64,000 bases of DNA from JAICMB01 sp035295125 (GCA_035295125.1 DATGJP010000084.1:1-64000), one strand, 5' to 3'; shown: positions 17,686-25,627, numbered from the stretch's first letter. Translations and numbers: made by a program. Notes: a model not told the origin generated them from the letters alone.

Positions 17686-18746
17686 CGCGCCTCCTTTTTG
17701 TCGGGGTCGGGCAGCATGAAGTCGCGGATGGACGCCTCCAGTTCGCGATAGGAGCCGATGAAGGTGCGCAGGGTCCGCACAGTGGCTCCGAAGCGGTCGA
17801 AGTCCTCCGGTGTCAGACCGTTTTCATCATAGGCGCGGCGAAAATCGGGAAACTTGCGATACAGCTCGTCGACTATACGCGGGTCGACCGGATCGTCCAT
17901 GCGTTCTTTCACCTCAATGTCAGAGTTGTTGAAGTGCACCTGCCATTCGTAGGGGATGGTCAGGATGACGTCACCGCCGATCAGCTCGGACCAGTGCATG
18001 TGATGGCGATAAGCCGCCGCGAGCAGGCGCGCACGATAGCCGCGCTGGCGGAAGATGCCATACGCCTTCTTCATGACTGCAATGCCAGCCCAGTCGAGGT
18101 GTCCGGGCGTGATGCAGATGTCTTCCTTTTTGGCGACGACTTTCAGCCAGTCGTCAAGCCGGCCGATCATCAACGTGCACACGGGCGACATAGGGCCGCT
18201 GTCGCGCTTTTTCAGCCCGCGCTCCACGGCCTCCGCAACGGCTATGGCTTGTGGCAGCGTAAAACAAACGGTCGCATTGATGTTGATTCCCAATGCCGTC
18301 GCTTCCTCGATGGCAGCGATTCCGGCATGCGTTGCTGGGATCTTCACCTGGATGTTGGGCGCGAGTTTGCTGAAATGCAGGGCCTGGTCGATGATCGCTT
18401 TGCTATTGCGGTAAAAGGTCGGGTTGGTCTGCATCGAGAGGCGTCCTTTGCGGCCGTTCTCGCGCTCGAAGATCGGAAGCAGGAGTTCCGCGCCCTTCAC
18501 GCCCATCTCCTCGATCAGCTTCCAGGCGAGGTCCGTTTCCGAGGCGGTCGGGTTTTCGGCGATCAGTTCCAGGATCCGGCCGCGCCAGGCGGGGAGCTCT
18601 TTCTTCAACACTCCCAGGACGATGGTCGGGTTGGTAGTGGCGCCGACCGCTCCGTTCGCGATCGCGTACGTGAGCTCCTGGATGGAACAGGAATCGTTCC
18701 AATAGTCCGTGACCGTCGTGGTCACGGTTCGATGCAGAGGAGTCAT
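17682..18746 (-). CDS. Transaldolase / fructose-6-phosphate-aldolase-like enzyme inside the iol operon
   Basis: 354 residues (start at 18746, ATGA overlap with iolB; ATGs at 18755 and 18770 are alternatives). The Schiff-base lysine is K135 in VKIPATHAGIAAI. Other transaldolase positions kept are D18 and N39 of ATTNP. By eye against E. coli TalB from memory, Glu96 is replaced by Gln106 in GRLSMQT, as in fructose-6-phosphate aldolase. The TalB phosphate-binding Arg181 is replaced by Ile168 (CFTLPQAI), while the Arg of SFR remains (AAYRHH). The gene sits between iolB and iolD, where iolC/iolJ would be expected, and both are missing here. It may act directly on 5-keto-2-deoxygluconate; ordinary transaldolase activity is the conservative reading. 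Confidence 0.85.
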   Translation of the reverse strand: MTPLHRTVTTTVTDYWNDSCSIQELTYAIANGAVGATTNPTIVLGVLKKELPAWRGRILELIAENPTASETDLAWKLIEEMGVKGAELLLPIFERENGRKGRLSMQTNPTFYRNSKAIIDQALHFSKLAPNIQVKIPATHAGIAAIEEATALGININATVCFTLPQAIAVAEAVERGLKKRDSGPMSPVCTLMIGRLDDWLKVVAKKEDICITPGHLDWAGIAVMKKAYGIFRQRGYRARLLAAAYRHHMHWSELIGGDVILTIPYEWQVHFNNSDIEVKERMDDPVDPRIVDELYRKFPDFRRAYDENGLTPEDFDRFGATVRTLRTFIGSYRELEASIRDFMLPDPDKKEAR

Positions 18747-19534
18747 TTCGCCCATGTTGCTCTTACCCATGCGTAATCGGGGTCGTCGGAGGCCGCCATG
18801 GAGTGGGCGGAGCCAGCCAGCGCGTTGAGGTAGTAAACGTTATAGCCGGGGGCGGCCACCACCGGATGGTAGCCTTCCGGGATCAGCACCAGTTCGCCGT
18901 CGCGAACGACCATCGTTTCATCGATGCTGCGGTCCTTGGTGTAGACGCGCTGAATCGCGTAGCCTTCGGGTTTGTCGATGCGGTAGTAATAAATCTCTTC
19001 GAGGTCGACTTCTGCGGGCGGGTTGTGAACGTCGTGCTTGTGCGGCGGATAGCTGGACCAGTTGCCGCTCGGCGTGAACACTTCCACGATGAGCAGACGG
19101 TGGGAGGGGAAATCCGGCTTCAGGATGTGGTTGATCTGGCGCGTGGCGTTGCCGCCGCCGCGGATCTCGATCTCGACGTCGGACGGCGTGACGAGGCGGG
19201 GTTCGTGGGCGTCTTCCGCGCGGCAGTAGCAAAGCGCCAGGTCGCAGGCGGTAGTGGCAGTAACGGTGAGGCGTGTCTCGATGGGGAGATAAAGCGCCCA
19301 GGGCAGTCCGTCGAACACGTTGGCGCGGGCTCCGATTTGAGTCCACGTGCCACGCGAGGAATTGACGCGGCAGGTTCCACCGAGGACCACGATGCCCAGT
19401 TCGTTGCCGCCGGTTTCCGCTTCGATTGCCTCGCCGGCGGCGAGTTTGCGGTTCTCGAAACGCAGATAGTCGAAGCCGATTTGCTCGGAATGCACTTCGA
19501 ACGTGGATTCCGTGGGGCGTAGCAACAGGTTCAT
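18743..19534 (-). CDS. iolB: 5-deoxy-glucuronate isomerase
   Basis: 263 residues, bicupin. The metal-binding stretch SSYPPHKHDVHNPPAEVDLE with EEIYYYR, and later VLIPEGYHPVVAAPGYNVYY, are the KduI/IolB signature. It isomerises 5-deoxy-glucuronate to 2-deoxy-5-keto-gluconate (DKG). The start codon overlaps the lacI-type stop by 4 bases (ATGA), and its own stop overlaps the transaldolase-like start in the same way, so it is translated as part of a tight operon. Confidence 0.94.
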   Translation of the reverse strand: MNLLLRPTESTFEVHSEQIGFDYLRFENRKLAAGEAIEAETGGNELGIVVLGGTCRVNSSRGTWTQIGARANVFDGLPWALYLPIETRLTVTATTACDLALCYCRAEDAHEPRLVTPSDVEIEIRGGGNATRQINHILKPDFPSHRLLIVEVFTPSGNWSSYPPHKHDVHNPPAEVDLEEIYYYRIDKPEGYAIQRVYTKDRSIDETMVVRDGELVLIPEGYHPVVAAPGYNVYYLNALAGSAHSMAASDDPDYAWVRATWAK

Positions 19535-20571
19535 TTTCTTACCTCCGCGGTCGATTCGCGAATGATCAATTCGGCCGGCACTTTGATCGAGTCGGCCGAT
19601 GCCTGGCCGGACATCAGGTTCAGAAGAGTCTCAATGGCCAGGCGGCCCATCGTTTCCATGGGCTGACGAACGGTTGTCAGGGACGGGTCGGTGTAGGCGG
19701 CCAGAAACAGGTCGTCAAAGCCGACCAACGATACGTCGTCAGGCACGCGTAGTCCGCGGGCGCGCAGGGTTCGGAGGGCGCCGAGGGCCGACATGTCGTT
19801 ATAACAGAAGATTGCCGTCGGTGGAGCTTCCTGGGCGAGGAGACGTTCGACGGCTTCGGATGCTCCCTCGGGTTTCCCGTCGCCGTGGACCACAAGTTCG
19901 GGGAGGAAGGGCAAGCCCGCACGGTCGAGGGCTTCGCGATAGCCGGCGAAGCGTTCGGAGTCCGATTGATAACCGCAGCGGTCGCCCAGATAGGCGATGC
20001 GATGGTGGCCGAGGCTGATCAGGTGATTGGTCGCTTCTCGGCTGGCTTCCAGGTTCTCGATCATGACCGAATGGATGAACTGGCCGGGGTGCTGATTGTT
20101 GATCAGGACCACCGGGACCTTCATTTCAGAAAGCAGCGGCGTGTAGAGGGCGCCGACGCGCGAGGAAGTCACGACGATGCCGTCGACGCGGCGCTCGGCA
20201 AAAGAGTGGACCACGTTCTGTTCGCGCTCGGGGTCGGCGTGGGAGTTGGCCAGGAAGACGGAGTAGCCGTGGTCGCTGGCGGCTTGCTCGACGCCGCACA
20301 TGACGGCGCTGGCGAACGGGTCGGCGATGGTGGTGACCACGACTCCGATGGTTCGGGTTTTGCGGGTGACGAGTCCTCGGGCGACGGCGCTGGCGCGGTA
20401 GCCGGATTCACGCGCAATGCGCTGAATGCGGTCGGCGGTGGCGCGGCTTACCGACGGGCTGTTTTGCAGGGCTCGAGAGACGGTGGAGTGGGAGACGTTC
20501 GCGAGTCGGGCGATGTCTTTGATCGAGGCTTGCGCACACGTTTGCTCGGACTTGGAAATGGCAGGCTCCAA
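19531..20571 (-). CDS. LacI-family regulator of the inositol operon
   Basis: About 346 residues. The N-terminal helix-turn-helix and hinge read ASIKDIARLANVSHSTVSRAL, followed by a periplasmic-binding-type ligand domain (GVVVTTIADPFASAVMCG, DGIVVTSSRVG, PDDVSLVGFDDLFLA). It probably represses the operon and responds to an inositol-derived ligand. The start is taken as TTG at 20571, 16 residues before the HTH; a longer in-frame reading to 20721 would cross the operator and the GC-rich repeat and lacks a ribosome-binding site. It is the first gene of the operon, so it would autoregulate through the palindrome at 20612. Confidence 0.88.
   Translation of the reverse strand: MEPAISKSEQTCAQASIKDIARLANVSHSTVSRALQNSPSVSRATADRIQRIARESGYRASAVARGLVTRKTRTIGVVVTTIADPFASAVMCGVEQAASDHGYSVFLANSHADPEREQNVVHSFAERRVDGIVVTSSRVGALYTPLLSEMKVPVVLINNQHPGQFIHSVMIENLEASREATNHLISLGHHRIAYLGDRCGYQSDSERFAGYREALDRAGLPFLPELVVHGDGKPEGASEAVERLLAQEAPPTAIFCYNDMSALGALRTLRARGLRVPDDVSLVGFDDLFLAAYTDPSLTTVRQPMETMGRLAIETLLNLMSGQASADSIKVPAELIIRESTAEVRK
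20534..20545. promoter_or_regulatory. Near-palindrome, possible second LacI-type operator inside the 5' coding region
   Basis: GCACACGTTTGC differs by one base from the perfect palindrome GCACACGTGTGC 78 bases further upstream. LacI-family regulators often use two operators. This one falls in the first codons of the regulator gene. Confidence 0.4.
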
Positions 20572-20611
20572 TTCTTCATTATGTTGCGATGATTGCAGGC
20601 TGTCAATGTCC

Positions 20612-20623
20612 GCACACGTGTGC
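20612..20623. promoter_or_regulatory. Perfect palindromic operator candidate upstream of the iol regulator
   Basis: GCACACGTGTGC is a 12-bp perfect palindrome about 40 bases upstream of the assigned start, with the CG centre typical of LacI-family operators. An identical palindrome with the same flank (TGCACACGTGTGCGGA, 16 bases) recurs at 24426-24442 beside a lacI-type gene relic. Sequence shows the symmetry and repetition; binding is inferred. Confidence 0.6.
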
Positions 20624-20670
20624 ACTAATCTTGTGAGCGGCACTGATGAGCGCTTGTTTGGAGCGATCGG

Positions 20671-20707
20671 CAGGCGGTTAACAACCCGCCGCAGGCTAAC
20701 AGCCTGC
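20671..20707. repeat. Dispersed intergenic hairpin repeat (GGCGG-GTT / GCAGGCT type)
   Basis: Two adjacent hairpins: ggcggttaacaacccgcc, then GCAGGCT-aac-AGCCTGC. Nearly the same unit occurs at 36344-36407, and related ones at 58188-58257 and 47520-47545. It behaves like a REP/BIME-type family. Confidence 0.7.
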
Positions 20708-20846
20708 ATCACAGCCCTCATCAGAGCATCACGGCCCTCATTTAAAGCACCCAGCCCTCATCAAAGGTTCACGGACCTCATTAAGACATCACAGCGCTTA
20801 TCAGAGCATCACAGCGCTCATCAAGGCATCAGAGCCCCTCGTCTAA
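20707..20846. repeat. Tandem repeat of a ~20-bp unit, about seven imperfect copies
   Basis: The unit is close to CATCACAGCGCTCATCAGAG. Copies start near 20707, 20727, 20748, 20768, 20787, 20807 and 20827, with one-base length changes in copies 2 and 4. Twenty is not a multiple of three and no gene reads through. It fills the stretch between the inositol regulator (minus strand) and the outer-membrane protein gene (plus strand), about 335 bases that otherwise hold only the hairpin repeat and the promoters. Confidence 0.8.
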
Positions 20847-21055
20847 CTCGACTCTCTCGAAACCAGGCGCCATTGGCCCAGAGCCTGCCTTTCCACAATT
20901 AACAGTCGCTTTGGGGTGGAAACCCAAAATCCTCACCGATATGTTGCTTGTGGGCACTCAACAGAGCTGACCATCGGCGTTCCCGCCGTTGTGCGGTATG
21001 CCTCCCGCCAGCGTGAGGGTTCAATTTTCATTTCTCAATCCGGAAGGAATAGATT

Positions 21056-22171
21056 ATGCAGTGTAGTTCTTCATGCATGGCCGCGAGCGCTCGTTGCCGA
21101 CGCGATCCTTACTGGCTGATGTTGGCCTTTATCGCGGCGCCGGCCATGCTATATGCCACTGATCCGCCCGCTCCGATGGATCAGGTGTCAACCTTGACAT
21201 CCGATGTGCCCGCCTGGCGTATAAGGCTGCTCGACCTTGGTGGGGAGACACGATTCAATTACATGGACCGCCAAGACGGACCGGTTACGGATCGCGGACT
21301 GCAGTACCACCTCGGCATCCGTGCCCGGATCGATCTCCTCAAGAGCGGCAATACTTATTTGACGATCCGGGCCGAGACGGGGAAAGGATTCGACAATAGC
21401 TGGAACAACACTGGAGTGGGCCTCGGCCGGGGTCAGGCGATCTTCAATGTCAAGGCGATTTCACTCCACCAGAAGCTCACAAGCCGCCTGGAGGCTGAGG
21501 CGGGCGGACTTGATTTCGATCGCGGCGCCGGCACGGATGCAATCTACGCGTCCGGTGACGGCCACATGACCGGCTATCGCGCGGTCTTTAATGGCCGCTC
21601 TGATGAAGTGCTTGAGAAGATCTCCTTTACTGCGGCGTATGTGGGCGACTTCGATAAGCCGAATTTCTTCTCAAGAAGCCGCATGGATCGAGTCAATTAT
21701 GCGCAACTTCTGGCTGCAGAGCGCTTCAGCGAACAACTGTACGGTTCGGAGGAAGTGGACTCAATACGCGATGCCATCTTCGTGCGTGCCGCGGTGCGGT
21801 GTCCCCGGCTCTGGGAACTCGATGACGTCACGGTCGAGGCGGTTACCCGAACTACGGATCGCCGCAGGTTCGCATGGTCGTCGTCGGTGAGCCGTCACTG
21901 GACGAAGGATTTGCGTTGGCGAACCGATCTGATCTATTCCGATCTGCCCTACGAGTTCTATGTCGTGAATGGCCAGCGCGTTTTCTTCAACCGCGGAGAA
22001 ATCGATGTTGGAAAGAGATTGGCATTGGGCGCCGCGTATCGTCTGACGCCAAACTTTGAAGCCGGCATCTTCGCGGCGCGCTTGTTGGATTCGACACCCA
22101 GCAAGAGATGGATTGCCCAAGTAGGCCTCAGTTATCAATTTGCAGGTCTGGTGAACCAGTTTCTGCGTTAG
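21056..22171 (+). CDS. Outer-membrane beta-barrel protein (porin/alginate-export-like)
   Basis: 371 residues. After an N-terminal signal region (LMLAFIAAPAMLYA) the sequence alternates polar and aromatic residues typical of beta-strands, e.g. ETRFNYMDRQDG, GIRARIDLLKSGNTYLTIRAE, FEAGIFAARLLDS, and it ends in a strand-like WIAQVGLSYQF. A good ribosome-binding site (GGAAGGAA) precedes the ATG. I infer an outer-membrane channel or structural barrel; the substrate is unknown. It stands about 60 bases before the chemoreceptor, on the same strand, and may share its transcript. Confidence 0.7.
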   Translation: MQCSSSCMAASARCRRDPYWLMLAFIAAPAMLYATDPPAPMDQVSTLTSDVPAWRIRLLDLGGETRFNYMDRQDGPVTDRGLQYHLGIRARIDLLKSGNTYLTIRAETGKGFDNSWNNTGVGLGRGQAIFNVKAISLHQKLTSRLEAEAGGLDFDRGAGTDAIYASGDGHMTGYRAVFNGRSDEVLEKISFTAAYVGDFDKPNFFSRSRMDRVNYAQLLAAERFSEQLYGSEEVDSIRDAIFVRAAVRCPRLWELDDVTVEAVTRTTDRRRFAWSSSVSRHWTKDLRWRTDLIYSDLPYEFYVVNGQRVFFNRGEIDVGKRLALGAAYRLTPNFEAGIFAARLLDSTPSKRWIAQVGLSYQFAGLVNQFLR

Positions 22172-22229
22172 GCAGCACGAATAGGGTTCAGTCGGACAAA
22201 CAGGAATAGAAAGGATCAGGAGAGTCAGT

Positions 22230-23798
22230 ATGAAATGGACGGTGGCGAAGAAGATCGTTGGCGTGACGGCCGTTGGGCTCGTTGCGCTATTGGTGGTGGG
22301 CCTCTTATCGTTTATGAACACGACGAGGCTGACAACGACGGCAGTGTGGGTCACACACACGCATCAGGTACTGGAGGCAAAGGAGAACATCCTGTCCTTG
22401 TTGAAGGATGCGGAAACGGGACAGAGAGGATATTTGATCACCGGTGAGCCACGCTATCTCGAGCCTTACAACAATGCCAGCTCGTCGCTCGCCCAGGCCA
22501 TCGCCAAACTTCGCGAACTGACGGCGGACAATCCAGCCCAGCAGCAGAGGATCGCCGCGCTCGATCCGTTGGTCTCAAGCAAGCTTGGAGAACTGAAGCA
22601 GACCATTGACCTGCGCACCAACCAGGGATTCGAAGCCGCTCGGAAGGTCGTGCTCACAGATCAGGGCAAGCAGGTCATGGACAACATCCGGGCGAAACTC
22701 GGCGAGATCGATGACGCCGAAAGGGGTTTGTTGGCCGAGCGCGGCAAGGATGCGGCGGCTGCTGCGGCGTCGACCAAGAACGGGATCGTTGTGGGCAACC
22801 TGATTGCCGTTCTGGCGAGTATCCTTTGTGCGTTCTTTGTGGTCCGGGGCATTACACGCGCGGTCGCGGAAGTCGTGGGCGCGGCGGCAAAGGTCGCAAG
22901 CGGAAGCGAAGAGATGAGCGCTACCGCCCAGCAACTCTCGCAGGGTGCGAGTGAACAGGCCAGTTCCGCCGAAGAGACTACTTCTTCGATGGAGGAGATG
23001 AGTTCGAGCATACAGCAGAGCGCCGACAATGCCAGGCAGACCGACAGAATCGCGTCGAAAGCCGCTCAGGACGCCTGTTCGGGCGGTGAGGCCGTAAGCA
23101 AGACCGTCCGCGCCATGAAGGAAGTCGCCGAGAAGATCAGCATTATTGAAGAAATCGCGCGGAAGACCGACCTGCTGGCGCTCAATGCAGCGGTGGAGGC
23201 GGCCCGGGCCGGAGAACATGGGAAAGGATTCGCGGTGGTCGCGTCGGAAGTACGTAAGCTGGCCGAAAGGAGCCAGACCGCGGCGGCGGAAATTAGCCGC
23301 CTGACCGGCGATGGAGTTCAAACGGCGGAAAACGCCGGCCAACTCCTGGCCAAACTGGTGCCGGATATCCAGAAAACGGCAGAACTCGTACGCGAGATCG
23401 CGGCGGCCAGCGCAGAGCAAGGCACCGGGGCCACGCAGGTCAACAATGCCATCCAGCAGCTCGATCAAGTGATCCAGGAGAATGCTTCGGCGTCTGAAGA
23501 AATGGCGGCGACATCTGAAGAACTCTCAAGCCAGGCCGCAATTCTCCAGAGCGCAGTTGCTTACTTCAACGGAGAGGATGTCGAACGAGGGCGCGCGGTG
23601 GTTCCGGCCGCGAATCGCGCACGCAAGCAGATCCATCGTCAGGTGGCAGCCTTGCCATCGGCGGACTCACATTCTACGGCGTCTTCGCTGGCACACATGA
23701 GTCGCGCGACGCGGTCTACTGGACCAACCATCGAATTGAAGCCGAACAAGGCGGAATCCGATGCTCGGGATAAGGACTTTGCGCCGTACCAGGCGTAA
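22230..23798 (+). CDS. Methyl-accepting chemotaxis protein with CHASE3 sensor domain
   Basis: 522 residues. TM1 (VGLVALLVVGLLSFMN) is followed by a periplasmic four-helix CHASE3-like domain (LLKDAETGQRGYLITGEPRY is its signature), TM2 (VVGNLIAVLASILCAFFVV), and the cytoplasmic MCP coiled coil. The hairpin tip region includes EEIARKTDLLALNAAVEAAR, the CheA/CheW-binding core. No C-terminal CheR-binding pentapeptide is seen. The stop overlaps an ATG in the cheW frame. The window holds no cheA, cheR or cheB, so it probably feeds a chemosensory array encoded elsewhere. Confidence 0.93.
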   Translation: MKWTVAKKIVGVTAVGLVALLVVGLLSFMNTTRLTTTAVWVTHTHQVLEAKENILSLLKDAETGQRGYLITGEPRYLEPYNNASSSLAQAIAKLRELTADNPAQQQRIAALDPLVSSKLGELKQTIDLRTNQGFEAARKVVLTDQGKQVMDNIRAKLGEIDDAERGLLAERGKDAAAAAASTKNGIVVGNLIAVLASILCAFFVVRGITRAVAEVVGAAAKVASGSEEMSATAQQLSQGASEQASSAEETTSSMEEMSSSIQQSADNARQTDRIASKAAQDACSGGEAVSKTVRAMKEVAEKISIIEEIARKTDLLALNAAVEAARAGEHGKGFAVVASEVRKLAERSQTAAAEISRLTGDGVQTAENAGQLLAKLVPDIQKTAELVREIAAASAEQGTGATQVNNAIQQLDQVIQENASASEEMAATSEELSSQAAILQSAVAYFNGEDVERGRAVVPAANRARKQIHRQVAALPSADSHSTASSLAHMSRATRSTGPTIELKPNKAESDARDKDFAPYQA

Positions 23799-23818
23799 TG
23801 CGGAGGCACACGACCGCC

Positions 23819-24322
23819 ATGAATCATGAGACCTGTCAGTACATGACGTTCAAACTGGGTAACGAGCTGTTTGCCATCAATGTCGCCCAGGTTCGCGAAA
23901 TTCTCGAGGTATCGCAGATCATGAAAGTGCCGACGGCGCCGCGCTATATGCGCGGTGTAGTCAATGTGCGGGGCCAGGCGACGCCGGTTGTCGATCTCCG
24001 CCTGAAATTGGGACTGCCGGAGATTCCCGACACGGTCCATTCGCGCATCATCGTTATGGAGCTCGAACTGGACGGGGAGGCAACCGTTCTGGGCGGCATC
24101 GCCGATAGTGTGCACGAAGTCATAGAGCTCGAGCCGGGGAACATCAATCCTCCTCCCCGGATCGCGATGCGGTGGCGGACCGACTTCATTGAGGGGATGG
24201 GCAAGCGGGGAGATGACTTTATCATCATTCTTGACGTGGATGCGGTCTTCTCGTCGGGTGAGCTTGCCGTGGTCGGCGAGGCTTGCCCGGTGGGGAACGC
24301 CACGGGAGGAGTTTCCGCTTGA
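23819..24322 (+). CDS. cheW: CheW-like coupling protein
   Basis: About 167 residues, one CheW domain: YMTFKLGNELFAINVAQVREILE, then MRGVVNVRGQATPVVDLRLKLGL, both standard. CheW links chemoreceptors to the kinase CheA. The start at 23819 follows a GGAGG; an in-frame ATG at 23798 overlaps the receptor's stop codon and would add seven residues, so either is possible. The C-terminal tail (ELAVVGEACPVGNATGGVSA) is longer than usual and probably disordered. Confidence 0.92.
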   Translation: MNHETCQYMTFKLGNELFAINVAQVREILEVSQIMKVPTAPRYMRGVVNVRGQATPVVDLRLKLGLPEIPDTVHSRIIVMELELDGEATVLGGIADSVHEVIELEPGNINPPPRIAMRWRTDFIEGMGKRGDDFIIILDVDAVFSSGELAVVGEACPVGNATGGVSA

Positions 24323-24329
24323 CACGGTG

Positions 24330-24442
24330 TGAAACCTCGCAGTCTCGGCGCAGATCATTCGACAGGGCTCGGGAGATGGTCGAGTGGCGGACCTTCGAAG
24401 GCGTAGGACTATTGACTTATCGGTCCTGCACACGTGTGCGGA
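24330..24442 (-). pseudogene. Decayed fragment of a lacI-type regulator gene (HTH region)
   Basis: The minus strand of 24363-24392 reads VRHSTISRAL, very close to VSHSTVSRAL in the intact regulator at 19531-20571. DNA identity continues toward 24440: by eye 28 of 34 bases match over the best part. Upstream in the same frame is a TAA, and after about 20 further codons the similarity ends, so no functional protein can be made. The palindrome GCACACGTGTGC at 24428-24439 is preserved beside it. It looks like the remains of a duplicated regulator gene. Confidence 0.65.
24428..24439. promoter_or_regulatory. Second perfect copy of the LacI-type palindrome
   Basis: GCACACGTGTGC, identical to 20612-20623 including the flanking TG and GGA. 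It lies at the position matching the 5' end of the lost lacI-type copy. It could be a bystander relic or still bind the intact regulator. Confidence 0.5.
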
Positions 24443-24443
24443 A

Positions 24444-25547
24444 CTACTGGGCTGGGACCCACAAAGCGGGTTCGAAAACTCCTTTCGGACCCTTTGCCGC
24501 GCCCGCGATGATCCCAGTGACTGGGTCGATGGCTACCGTCTGGCTGTCGGTGTAACCTGGCGGTAGGAATTGGTTCAGATCGACTACGCTCGCGGCGGTC
24601 CCGAACCAAAGCAATCCGTGATAGGTGCCCGGCGCGATCGCGTCCGCCGTTGCGTTCGTGGCAAAGCCGACCTGTTTCGACCCCGCAGCGGCAAAGATTT
24701 GGGAACTCTGGTACCCGGCAGGGTGAATGTCGGTGAGCGTATTGGAGGCGCCATGCCAGATCAGAGCGTGTGCGAATTGCTGTTTAGTGGCTTTGTCCTC
24801 AAACGCGCCCCAGCCCGCCTGAGTGTTGCCACTGACGGCGGTGGCCTGATCCGACTGAGAAGCGCCGCTATGCAAATCAATTTCGGACGTCCGAGTGCCG
24901 GTCCACATCACGGCATGAGTCTGGAATCCACTGCCGGCCCAGCCGACCTGGGTGTTTCCATCGCAGGCTGTCACTTCAGAAACATCCTGCTGATTGTGCA
25001 GGTCAACCCAGGAGTTCACCGATCCCGACCAGAGCATGGCATGAAATATGATCCGCTGGCTTCCGCCTCCGCTATTGGTCAGCGGCGTAGTTTGAGCCAT
25101 GCCTGCCTGATAGCCGTTGCACATGGCCAGGATCTGCGAGGCGAAGAAGATACCATTCAAGTCGGTTTTGCCGGATGGGTCGATCAGGATGGCATGATGC
25201 GCGAGGCCGTCGGTTTCCCATCCTCCGTACATGCCCGCGAAGACGCCCTGCATTTGGGAGGGGAGTTGAATGTTGTTACTGCCTTCACGAAGGTCCACGG
25301 GTGTGACCAGATCGGGCCAGGCAACAGGGATCACCTGCGACACACAACCGAGCTGGCCCTGGCAATTCGTGTATCCCCAGCCAACTGCCGTGCCATTGTT
25401 GATCGAGCTGACATTACCACCCAGCAACGGCGGGGGAACGTTGAGGATTCGAACTGTGTATTTGGTTTGAGCGAAGGCCTGGCTTACCGGGCATGCGAGA
25501 ATCACAAAGGCAGTGAGAACGAGGGTACGAGTCGTATGAAGCATCAT
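24444..25547 (-). CDS. Secreted protein with HAF-like repeats
   Basis: About 367 residues with a signal peptide (MMLHTTRTLVLTAFVILACPVSQAFAQ). The body consists of repeats built on an 'xAxxWxGxxxxxxDLHxxxxxxSxAxAxxGxxQVGW' pattern, for example HAMLWSGSVNSWVDLH, HAVMWTGTRTSEIDLH and HALIWHGASNTLTDIH, resembling the extracellular HAF repeat family (probable beta-propeller). The function is unknown. An ATG pair at 25547/25544 lies right after GAGGG; an in-frame upstream ATG would destroy the signal peptide. Three bases further downstream of the stop lies the lacI relic. Confidence 0.8.
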   Translation of the reverse strand: MMLHTTRTLVLTAFVILACPVSQAFAQTKYTVRILNVPPPLLGGNVSSINNGTAVGWGYTNCQGQLGCVSQVIPVAWPDLVTPVDLREGSNNIQLPSQMQGVFAGMYGGWETDGLAHHAILIDPSGKTDLNGIFFASQILAMCNGYQAGMAQTTPLTNSGGGSQRIIFHAMLWSGSVNSWVDLHNQQDVSEVTACDGNTQVGWAGSGFQTHAVMWTGTRTSEIDLHSGASQSDQATAVSGNTQAGWGAFEDKATKQQFAHALIWHGASNTLTDIHPAGYQSSQIFAAAGSKQVGFATNATADAIAPGTYHGLLWFGTAASVVDLNQFLPPGYTDSQTVAIDPVTGIIAGAAKGPKGVFEPALWVPAQ

Positions 25548-25627
25548 CCCTCGTCTATTGAATTGATTTGGGCATGGGTGTGGGATGGGGTTGAGAAGCA
25601 TCCCCACCCCTCAGACCCGGCTCAGGA

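Noticed and set aside
16867..17751. Plus-strand frame opposite iolD
   Set aside because: Shadow frame; no recognisable motif, while iolD on the other strand is complete.
20572..20721. Extended N-terminus of the inositol regulator up to 20721
   Set aside because: It would run through a perfect palindrome and hairpin repeat, has no ribosome-binding site, and adds 50 residues that no LacI-family protein carries.
20707..20846. CRISPR array
   Set aside because: The units are imperfect, only 20 bp long and directly contiguous without spacers; no cas genes nearby.
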